Below are positions 1-4,651 of a stretch of 5,316 nucleotides of DNA, in pieces; position 1 is the first letter of the stretch; the number at the start of each line of letters is the position of its first letter. The notes below the pieces were generated by a model. It was not told where the DNA came from. It made no database searches and was given only the letters and a program-made list of their open reading frames with translations. The stretch is from an uncultured Asticcacaulis sp. Its GTDB lineage: Bacteria; Pseudomonadota; Alphaproteobacteria; Caulobacterales; Caulobacteraceae. The translations under genes were made by a program, and so were the position numbers. The DNA lies in contig CAMLIY010000226.1 of assembly GCA_946480125.1 (NCBI GenBank), positions 1 through 5,316 on the forward strand. Direction: 5' to 3'.

Positions 1-4
1 GCTG

Positions 5-82
5 TTAAACCGCCAGCACGACAGGACCGCCCCGCATACGGGTCGGTGTCAGTGTTGGCTTAATGGTCATCATCATGGACAT
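5..82 (-). CDS. Short 25-codon reading frame, possibly the start of a frameshifted small membrane protein
   Basis: Reading leftward from ATG at 82 gives a 25-residue peptide that begins MSMMMTIKPTLTPTRMRGGP, ends VVLAV, and stops at TAA (positions 7-5). A sigma70-like promoter lies directly upstream, and no Shine-Dalgarno sequence is visible. The hydrophobic run begins just where the frame stops. One extra T in the TTT run at the stop would let the frame continue as Val-Leu-Thr-Ala towards the window edge. From memory, a GGP(V/L)(V/L)LA(V/L)LTxFGL start resembles short two-helix membrane proteins found near PepSY or siderophore-uptake genes, but this could not be tested. Alternatives are a genuine micropeptide, a sequencing error, or a chance frame. 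Only four bases lie beyond the stop, so the question cannot be settled here. Confidence 0.25.
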   Translation of the reverse strand: MSMMMTIKPTLTPTRMRGGPVVLAV

Positions 83-89
83 GGCGGGG

Positions 90-118
90 CTTATAGGGTG
101 AAAAAGCGTGGCCGTAAA
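90..118 (-). promoter_or_regulatory. Sigma70-like promoter giving a possibly leaderless transcript
   Basis: On the minus strand a -35-like TTTACG (118-113) is followed by exactly 17 bases and a -10-like TATAAG (95-90). Seven bases then separate the -10 box from the A of the ATG at 82, so initiation at the usual distance would begin at the start codon. The lack of a Shine-Dalgarno sequence fits. The site is predicted from pattern only. Confidence 0.4.
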
Positions 119-145
119 GTTATCAGGCTACATCTTTTTTGCCCA

Positions 146-155
146 ATTTCGAAAT
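146..155. repeat. 10-bp perfect palindrome ATTTCGAAAT
   Basis: A perfect palindrome lies in the 88-bp gap between the end of the HTH gene and the 25-codon frame. It is too loop-poor to act as a terminator. It could be an operator for either neighbour or chance. No terminator with a clear GC stem and T-run was found after the HTH gene. Confidence 0.25.
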
Positions 156-170
156 CGTGCCTCATCCGGC

Positions 171-419
171 TCAGTCATCCTGATCCGAGTGATCCGGTGT
201 GGCCAGGTCCGCCGGATCAAATCGATAGGTCATGATTTCGGAGAGGTCGCATTCCAGCACAGCACACAGGCGCGCCAGGGTAGCAAATCGTATACCTTTG
301 ATCTTGCCTGACCGAAACAATGAGAACTGTGTTTCGCTGATGCCGACCGCACTGGCGACGGCCTTAGCCTTCAGGCCCCGCTTTTCCAGGATCGCCTCCA
401 TATCCACTGAAATGGGCAT
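171..419 (-). CDS. YozG-like Xre/Cro-type HTH transcriptional regulator
   Basis: This 82-residue protein is a small DNA-binding regulator of the Xre/Cro type, close to the HTH_26/YozG-like group. The helix-turn-helix spans about residues 17-44: a first helix KAKAVASAVGIS, a turn, then a recognition helix beginning SETQFSLFRSGK. The GIRFATLARLCAVLECDLSEI block (about 42-62) matches the family pattern of GKxKxIRFxTLxxICxxLxCxPGDIL. An acidic tail (about 68-82, ending DHSDQDD) follows the usual family end. The ATG overlaps the upstream membrane-protein stop as TGATG, so translation is probably coupled; a weak GGACGG lies nine bases upstream. In known genomes such regulators sit beside DUF2975 membrane proteins, as here. 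It probably regulates its own operon and perhaps the divergent ABC genes (inference). One ATA codon occurs. Confidence 0.85.
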   Translation of the reverse strand: MPISVDMEAILEKRGLKAKAVASAVGISETQFSLFRSGKIKGIRFATLARLCAVLECDLSEIMTYRFDPADLATPDHSDQDD

Positions 420-910
420 CAGAGTATGCCGTCCAGTTCGCTTTCCTGGCGCGCCGCTTTTCTGAATAATCGGGATATGACCCAGATGCCGGCGCCGGTC
501 GCAGCGATGATAATGGCAGCAGCGTCGAGTCCCAGAATGTAGCCAGGGCCATGTCCAGCCAGTGTTTTCAGGCCCGGGGCAAGGGCCGTTTGAAACGTAC
601 CGCCGAAAAGGAGCGCCAGGCCGACACCTTTAAGACCATGGGCAAGGAGGGTTTCAAATCTGCCTTTGCGCGCGAAGGCCGCCAGCGTGGCCGCCAGCCC
701 CCAAAGTCCGGACAGATAGGCGCCAGGCGCAATCAGGTCAATGAACGCAACCACCAGGTCTCCCTTTGCGGGTCTCTTGAATAGCCATGGGCCTAAGCGT
801 TCAAGCAGCAATAACGCCCCAAGGAGCAGGCAGGCGACGAAAAAAGCTTTTGCCAGCCGGCGGCAATCGCGGCGCAAAGGTGTGTCGGACGGTGAGGTTT
901 GATATGACAT
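419..910 (-). CDS. DUF2975-like four-helix inner-membrane protein
   Basis: This 163-residue protein has no assigned activity. It has a short basic cytoplasmic start (to about residue 20) and four predicted membrane segments: about 21-40, 55-80, 92-112 and 124-147. The cytoplasmic-type motif RKGRFETLLAHGLKGVG (81-97) and the charged end RLFRKAARQESELDGIL are the features that recall DUF2975, whose members carry a (K/R)G-x-F-(E/T) motif and a C-terminal helix ending in Glu/Asp residues. Length and helix count fit that family, and the adjacent YozG-like regulator is its usual partner. The start is the first ATG at 910. No Shine-Dalgarno sequence is seen before it, but the leader is very AT-rich. 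The family assignment is from pattern memory; an unrelated small membrane protein remains possible. It is the first gene of the two-gene operon. Confidence 0.7.
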   Translation of the reverse strand: MSYQTSPSDTPLRRDCRRLAKAFFVACLLLGALLLLERLGPWLFKRPAKGDLVVAFIDLIAPGAYLSGLWGLAATLAAFARKGRFETLLAHGLKGVGLALLFGGTFQTALAPGLKTLAGHGPGYILGLDAAAIIIAATGAGIWVISRLFRKAARQESELDGIL

Positions 911-922
911 GATGACAAAAAT

Positions 923-938
923 TTAATTAGCACTTAAA
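923..938. promoter_or_regulatory. CtrA-like site TTAA-N7-TTAA in the divergent promoter region
   Basis: TTAA at 923-926 and TTAA at 934-937 are separated by exactly seven bases, the spacing of the Caulobacter CtrA recognition sequence (TTAA-N7-TTAAC). The terminal C is A here. A further near-match, TTAA-N7-ATAA, lies at 954-968. The site falls just downstream of the predicted minus-strand start point, where a bound protein would block transcription. It lies upstream of the ABC operon, where it could activate. The region is 71% A+T, so chance is a real alternative. Confidence 0.4.
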
Positions 939-974
939 GATTTATTGGTTCATTTAACTCTTACATAAAGATTT
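932..974. repeat. 12-bp direct repeat pair, 31 bp apart
   Basis: ACTTAAAGATTT (932-943) and ACATAAAGATTT (963-974) match at 11 of 12 bases. They are spaced 31 bp apart, about three helical turns, so both copies would face the same side of the DNA. They bracket the predicted minus-strand -10 box and one lies partly in the promoter spacer. This makes them candidate operators for the HTH regulator encoded next door. Confidence 0.4.
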
Positions 975-980
975 CGTCAA
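952..980 (-). promoter_or_regulatory. Sigma70-like promoter of the membrane protein-HTH operon
   Basis: On the minus strand, TTGACG (980-975, five of six matches to TTGACA) is followed by 17 bases and TTAAAT (957-952, four of six to TATAAT). Transcription would start near 945, giving a leader of about 35 bases before the ATG at 910. No equally good promoter was found for the plus-strand ABC genes in the same 86-bp region. Confidence 0.5.
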
Positions 981-996
981 TAGCCCTCACAGTTGA

Positions 997-1950
997 ATGT
1001 CAATTACAATTGAAACCCATAAACTGACCCATCAGTTCGGCGCCTTTCAGGCCGTGTCAGGCGTTGATCTGCATGTGCCTTCCGGTGCCGTTTACGGCTT
1101 TCTGGGGCCAAACGGTTCCGGTAAGACCACGACGATCCGTATCCTGTTGGGCCTGCTTCGTTTGCAAGCGGGACAGGTGTCTATACTGGGCCACGAGGCG
1201 CCTGGGGATCGCAAGCTCATAGCACGTTCGGTCGGCTCAATGGTGGAGACACCGTGCCTTTACGATCACCTGAGCGGCTTTGATAATATCGACATGACGC
1301 GGCGCGCCCTTGACCTGCCGAAAACGGAGACCGATCGCGTGCTCGAACTCGTTGAGCTGTCACCGTTCACTTTCCGGCGAGCCGGAAGTTATTCCCTGGG
1401 CATGCGGCAAAGGCTGGGGATCGCCCGGGCTCTGCTCGGCAATCCCAAACTTCTTATACTCGATGAGCCGATGAACGGTCTCGATCCGGCCGGTGTCATC
1501 GATATGCGCGAACTGATCCGCGACCTGCCACGGAGACTGGGCGTGACGGTTTTCCTGTCCAGCCATCTGCTTAATGAAGTTGAACGGGTCGCCAGTCATG
1601 TCGGTCTGATGTTCAAAGGTGAACTGATCGCCCAGTCGCCGCTGAATAATCTTCTGCAAGGGGCGCAGCATACCCTGATTGTCGGTGTCCGGGAGGCGGA
1701 TCGAGCCGCAGCCCGGCTACAGGCGGCCGATATCGCCTGCGTGGCGACCCAGGCCGACACTCTGGAAGTGCCGCTCCCGTACGACAGGCGAATAGATCCT
1801 GGCGCAGTGAATACGCTTCTGGTTCAGGCCGGATTCAGCATCTTCTCGATACAGAGACATATTCCCAGCCTGGAGGACATTTTTCTTCAGCGCACCATGG
1901 CCTTGACGCCAGCCAGGGAGGTTCCTTTTGTTCGCCCTCATTATCAATGA
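997..1950 (+). CDS. BcrA-type ABC transporter ATP-binding protein
   Basis: This 317-residue cytoplasmic ATPase powers an exporter with the permease that follows. Motifs in order: Walker A GPNGSGKT (37-44); a Q-loop region SMVETP (81-86) with Glu84 where most ABC ATPases have Gln, as is usual in bacitracin/lantibiotic-type transporters; signature SLGMRQRL (133-140, a variant of LSGGQ also typical of that group); Walker B LLILDEP (152-158) with catalytic Glu157; D-loop GLDP (161-164); switch His190. Residues from about 220 form the usual C-terminal extension. All catalytic residues are present, so it should be active. The ATG at 997 gives the expected N-terminus, although the Shine-Dalgarno sequence is weak. 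Five isoleucines use ATA. Substrate is unknown; antimicrobial-peptide resistance or immunity is the family theme. Its last 23 bases overlap the permease gene. Confidence 0.92.
   Translation: MSITIETHKLTHQFGAFQAVSGVDLHVPSGAVYGFLGPNGSGKTTTIRILLGLLRLQAGQVSILGHEAPGDRKLIARSVGSMVETPCLYDHLSGFDNIDMTRRALDLPKTETDRVLELVELSPFTFRRAGSYSLGMRQRLGIARALLGNPKLLILDEPMNGLDPAGVIDMRELIRDLPRRLGVTVFLSSHLLNEVERVASHVGLMFKGELIAQSPLNNLLQGAQHTLIVGVREADRAAARLQAADIACVATQADTLEVPLPYDRRIDPGAVNTLLVQAGFSIFSIQRHIPSLEDIFLQRTMALTPAREVPFVRPHYQ
1915..1921 (+). promoter_or_regulatory. Strong ribosome binding site that fixes a TTG start
   Basis: AGGGAGG lies six bases before TTG at 1928, inside the 3' end of the ATPase gene. It is a strong Shine-Dalgarno match at an ideal distance. 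The nearest ATG (1897) is out of frame, so the permease start is assigned to this TTG. Confidence 0.75.
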
Positions 1951-2659
1951 CATCATCAAACTGAAGCGCACTCTGGTACTGCTTGTCTGCCTGGCGGCCC
2001 CTGTATGCGCCGCCGCCTTTCCGGTCATGATCATGCTCAATCACCCGCAAACGCGGCCCTGGGTCCAGTTGTTGAGTGAGGGCGCCGCCGTCTGGGCCTA
2101 TTTCCTGTTTCCTATGGCAGTCACGGCCTTGACCGTCCTGGTGGCTCAGGTTGAGCATGGCCCGCGCATGTGGAATCATCTCCTGACGCTCCCGGTTGAT
2201 CGCGCCAGGTTGTTCATCGCCAAGATCGTCGTCGTGATGGGTCTTGTCGTGTTGATGACGCTTATCCTGTACGGCATATTGTATGGCTTCATCATTGCCG
2301 GCGCGATGTTCATACCCGGTGCTCTTGTCACGGGTGATCCACAATGCCTCGACACCTTTATCAGCCTGTTCATGATGACTGGCGCCGGCCTGATGATGAT
2401 CGTGCTGCAATTGTGGCTGGCGCTCCGTTTCAAGAGCTTTGCCATACCGTTGGTTGTCGGGATTGTCGGCACCTTTCTCGCGCTCGCCATCCAGGCTTCG
2501 AAGGCCTTCGTCTTCCTGCCCTGGCTGGCGCCGGCCTATACATTCACCATTACAAAGCCGGGCAGCCTCGCCGTAGTAATTTTCGGCTATGCCGGCGGAC
2601 TATTACTTGCGCCAATGATGCTTTGGCACTTATCCCGGCATGAACGGGCTGATAATTAA
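1928..2659 (+). CDS. ABC-2 type permease (BcrB/lantibiotic-immunity-like)
   Basis: This 243-residue integral membrane protein forms the channel for the preceding ATPase. Six membrane segments are visible: about 15-37, 52-74, 97-128, 142-165, 170-190 and 213-235. Between helices 2 and 3, the stretch EHGPRMWNHLLTLPVDRARLF (76-96) and the Ala-Lys after it match the conserved cytoplasmic motif of ABC-2 lantibiotic-type permeases: an E-x-x-x-x-x-W segment, LLTLPV-x-R, then a Lys in the next helix. This probably contacts the ATPase. Length agrees with the family (about 240-250). It starts at TTG and overlaps the ATPase gene by 23 bp, so the two are co-translated from one mRNA. With one ATPase and one permease gene, the working exporter is probably a dimer of each unless a second permease lies elsewhere. 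Three ATA codons occur. Confidence 0.88.
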   Translation: MFALIINDIIKLKRTLVLLVCLAAPVCAAAFPVMIMLNHPQTRPWVQLLSEGAAVWAYFLFPMAVTALTVLVAQVEHGPRMWNHLLTLPVDRARLFIAKIVVVMGLVVLMTLILYGILYGFIIAGAMFIPGALVTGDPQCLDTFISLFMMTGAGLMMIVLQLWLALRFKSFAIPLVVGIVGTFLALAIQASKAFVFLPWLAPAYTFTITKPGSLAVVIFGYAGGLLLAPMMLWHLSRHERADN

Positions 2660-2673
2660 GCCTGGCGGTTTGG

Positions 2674-2689
2674 GCCTGTGCAAACAGGC
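2674..2689 (+). terminator. Hairpin with GCAA tetraloop, weak terminator candidate
   Basis: GCCTGT and ACAGGC form a perfect 6-bp stem around GCAA, a stable GNRA-type loop, 15 bp after the permease stop. There is no T-run after it. It may act as an mRNA 3' end stabiliser or a weak terminator rather than a classical intrinsic terminator. Confidence 0.35.
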
Positions 2690-2725
2690 ATATTCCAGGA
2701 TCTGGCTTAGGGCTAAAAATACCAC

Positions 2726-2745
2726 TTCGCCAATAACGCGAATTT
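2726..2745 (+). terminator. Second weak hairpin followed by TTT
   Basis: TTCGC (2726-2730) and GCGAA (2738-2742) pair across a 7-base loop and are followed by three Ts. The stem is short, so this is at best a back-up terminator after the ABC operon. Confidence 0.25.
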
Positions 2746-2876
2746 GAACATCGACCACATGCCTCGTAATGACAGTCGTGTTAAAAACTTAATTCGGCTG
2801 CAAAAAGCAAAGTGCCTTGCAAAATAAGCGATTTCGTACAGTCAGCTGATTAAATTAATAAAATCTCCATCAGAAA

Positions 2877-2892
2877 TTAATGCCTAATTAAC
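2877..2892 (+). promoter_or_regulatory. CtrA box of the flagellar operon
   Basis: TTAA-tgcctaa-TTAAC matches the full CtrA consensus TTAA-N7-TTAAC at all nine specified positions and lies 85 bp before the fliF GTG. In Caulobacter crescentus the fliF operon is a class II flagellar operon activated by CtrA and later repressed by FlbD. In CtrA-activated promoters the box usually overlaps the -35 region, so the start point should lie near 2915-2925. I could not name a clear -10 box. Confidence 0.8.
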
Positions 2893-2903
2893 CCCGCACT
2901 GGG

Positions 2904-2922
2904 AAATTACTGCCTAGTTCGG
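2904..2922 (+). repeat. Degenerate second copy of the CtrA box region
   Basis: Positions 2904-2922 match 2874-2892 at 14 of 19 bases, keeping AAATTA and TGCCTA, at an offset of exactly 30 bp. The TTAA halves have decayed to TTAC and TTCG. It lies where the -10/start region of the CtrA promoter should be, so it may be a weak second CtrA site or a remnant duplication. Confidence 0.5.
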
Positions 2923-2950
2923 GTAATGGGCGTATCGGTGATGCGTGTTG

Positions 2951-2977
2951 CCCATTTGGTGATGGGGCGTCAGACGC
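2951..2977 (+). promoter_or_regulatory. Two small inverted repeats abutting the fliF start codon
   Basis: CCCAT (2951-2955) pairs with ATGGG (2962-2966). GCGTC (2967-2971) and GACGC (2973-2977) form an 11-bp palindrome ending at the base before GTG. The only Shine-Dalgarno-like sequence (GGGG, 2964-2967) is shared between them. They could control fliF translation as RNA hairpins or act as an operator, for example for FlbD. Confidence 0.35.
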
Positions 2978-4648
2978 GTGGAATCCTTTTTCGCAGGTTT
3001 ACAGAAGTTTGGTATCGGCCGGCTGACGGCCATTCTGGGTGCGGCGGCCGGTATTGCCGCGGTGCTGGCGGCCATCGTCCTGCATGTCAGCGCCCAGCCG
3101 CAGGCCTTGCTCTATTCGAATCTGGATCTCAAGGAAGCTGGCGAAATCACCCAGAATCTGGATCAGGCCGGCATCAAATATACCGCCAAGGGCGACGGCT
3201 CGGCCATCATGGTCGATCGCGACAAGGTGGCGACCGCGCGCATGATGCTGGCGGGCAAGGGTCTGCCCACCGCCGCCTCGGTCGGTTATGAAATCTTCGA
3301 CAATGCGCCGACGCTCGGCCAGACCGAGTTCGTGCAGAATCTCGACAACCAGCGCGCCCTCGAAGGCGAGCTGTCGCGCACCATCAATACGCTGAAGGGC
3401 GTGTCCTCGACGCGCGTTCACCTGGTCATGCCCAAGCGCGAACTGTTCAGCGACTCACAGGAGCAGGCCAAGGCCACTGTCGTGCTCGGTCTGTCCAGCG
3501 GCAATCCCAATGCCGAACAGGTTGGCGCTATCCGCAATCTCGTGGCCTCGGCCGTGCCCAATCTGAAGCCGTCAGACGTCACCATCGTCGATGACCGCAA
3601 CCACCTGCTGGCGGCGGGGGGAGATGAATCGGCCAATGGTCTGGGCGCCGCCCACCGCGACGAGGTGGAGGACACCCTGCGCAAGCGCATCACCGATATC
3701 GTCGAGGGCGTGGTTGGTCCGGGCGCGGCGCGTGTTACGGTCACCGCCGACCTCAACCAGACCGCCACCACCGAGGAAAAGGTCGACTATAACCCCGATG
3801 GCCAGGTGGTACGCTCGACCGCGACGACCGAAAGCAATGACAAGACCGCCGATCCAAACAGCAACGGCGCGGTGACGGCCTCGGCCAATATTCCGGGCGG
3901 CGCGCAACAGCCGGGTGGCTCGACCGCCACCCAGCAAAGCGGCAGCACCACGGAAACCACCAATTACGAAATCTCCACCACAAAAACGACCTCGGTGACG
4001 GCGCCGGGCGAGGTCAAGAAACTGGCCGTGGCGGTGGTGGTCGACGGCACGCTGACCCCGTCCAAGGATGGCAAGTCAGCCCCCGCCTATGCCGCCCGGT
4101 CGCCGGAAGACATGCAAAAAATCGAAGATCTGGTGCGCGCCGCCGTCGGTATCGACGCCAATCGCGGCGACGTCATCAAGGTAACCAATATCCGCTTCAG
4201 CCACGGCGATATCGATGCGACCGGCGGCACCGGCGGCAAGGCCTCGATGTTCAATTTCGACAAGAACGACATCATGCGCGCCCTTGAAGTGGCGGTGCTG
4301 TTTGTCGTCGCGCTCCTGACCCTGTTCCTGGTGGCCCGCCCGCTGCTCAAATATATCACCACCGCCCCGACCAACTATCTGGTGGCGGGACCGGATGGCC
4401 AGTTGCCCGCCGGCATGGCGCTGGCCGGGGTGGGGACGTCATCAGCCCTGAACGGCCCGGCCGATGCCCACTACCCGCAGATCGGCGGCGGTGGCCTGGT
4501 GCCTTCGGTCACCGACACGTCCGGCATTGATATCGCCCGCATCGAGGGGCAGGTGAAGGCCTCTTCGGTGAAGAAGGTGTCGGAATTTGTTGACCGCCAC
4601 CCGGAAGAATCGGTCTCGATCCTGCGCTCCTGGCTACACGAGGGATAA
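2978..4648 (+). CDS. fliF: Flagellar MS-ring protein FliF
   Basis: FliF (556 residues) builds the MS ring in the inner membrane, the base for the flagellar rod, export gate and C-ring. It has a cytoplasmic start, a first membrane helix (about 16-37), then the YscJ/FliF periplasmic ring-building domain (about 40-215, including LYSNLDLKEAGEI, the GYEIFD block at 103-108, and RVHLVMPKRELF). A FliF C-terminal domain follows (about 230-410), interrupted by a Ser/Thr/Gly/Asn-rich low-complexity stretch (about 283-340), as is common in the family. A second helix (434-458) returns to the cytoplasm, and the tail ends in a conserved FliG-binding segment, RIEGQVKASSVKKVSEFVDR through SWLHEG (521-556). 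Length is normal. GTG 2978 is chosen because an in-frame TGA lies at 2960-2962 and no other start codon lies between. It carries no ATA codons. Confidence 0.97.
   Translation: MESFFAGLQKFGIGRLTAILGAAAGIAAVLAAIVLHVSAQPQALLYSNLDLKEAGEITQNLDQAGIKYTAKGDGSAIMVDRDKVATARMMLAGKGLPTAASVGYEIFDNAPTLGQTEFVQNLDNQRALEGELSRTINTLKGVSSTRVHLVMPKRELFSDSQEQAKATVVLGLSSGNPNAEQVGAIRNLVASAVPNLKPSDVTIVDDRNHLLAAGGDESANGLGAAHRDEVEDTLRKRITDIVEGVVGPGAARVTVTADLNQTATTEEKVDYNPDGQVVRSTATTESNDKTADPNSNGAVTASANIPGGAQQPGGSTATQQSGSTTETTNYEISTTKTTSVTAPGEVKKLAVAVVVDGTLTPSKDGKSAPAYAARSPEDMQKIEDLVRAAVGIDANRGDVIKVTNIRFSHGDIDATGGTGGKASMFNFDKNDIMRALEVAVLFVVALLTLFLVARPLLKYITTAPTNYLVAGPDGQLPAGMALAGVGTSSALNGPADAHYPQIGGGGLVPSVTDTSGIDIARIEGQVKASSVKKVSEFVDRHPEESVSILRSWLHEG
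4640..4645 (+). promoter_or_regulatory. fliG ribosome binding site inside the end of fliF
   Basis: GAGGGA lies six bases before the fliG ATG and forms the last sense codons of fliF. Ribosomes finishing fliF therefore end on top of the fliG initiation site, which suggests coupled production of the two ring proteins. Confidence 0.7.
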
Positions 4649-4651
4649 GAT

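Larger units (their letters stand above)
2660..2977. other. 318-bp intergenic region between the ABC operon and fliF
   Basis: No credible gene is seen on either strand. The left part (to about 2745) holds two small hairpins that may end the ABC transcript. The middle (about 2746-2870) is AT-rich with scattered TTAA motifs, at 2781, 2789, 2850 and 2855, not at CtrA spacing. The right part holds the CtrA box, its degenerate repeat and two small palindromes next to the fliF start. No sigma54 (TGGCAC-N5-TTGC) promoter was found. A GANTC methylation site (GAATC, 2981-2985) begins right after the fliF GTG. Confidence 0.8.

Noticed and set aside
551..784. Plus-strand frame opposite the DUF2975-like gene
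   Set aside because: Basic, compositionally odd product; the minus-strand frame has a coherent four-helix topology and a coupled regulator.
1835..2410. Long minus-strand open frame (191 codons) opposite the ABC genes
   Set aside because: Its product is rich in His, Gln, Asp and Arg without any domain, and the opposite strand has a clear ATPase end and ABC-2 permease. It is an antisense shadow.
2624..2640. TGGCAC resembling the -24 element of a sigma54 flagellar promoter
   Set aside because: No TTGC/GC element at the required -12 spacing, it lies inside the permease gene, and fliF has a perfect CtrA box instead.
2781..2800. Further TTAA motifs upstream of fliF
   Set aside because: Spacing between the TTAA copies is 4 bases, not 7, so they do not form a CtrA box.
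2926..3291. Plus-strand frame starting in the fliF leader (121 codons)
   Set aside because: Overlaps fliF out of frame, its product is Gly/Arg-rich, and it has no ribosome binding site or recognisable domain.
3824..3997. Ser/Thr/Asn/Gly-rich stretch in FliF
   Set aside because: A low-complexity insertion in the FliF periplasmic domain is usual for the family; it is not a novel domain.
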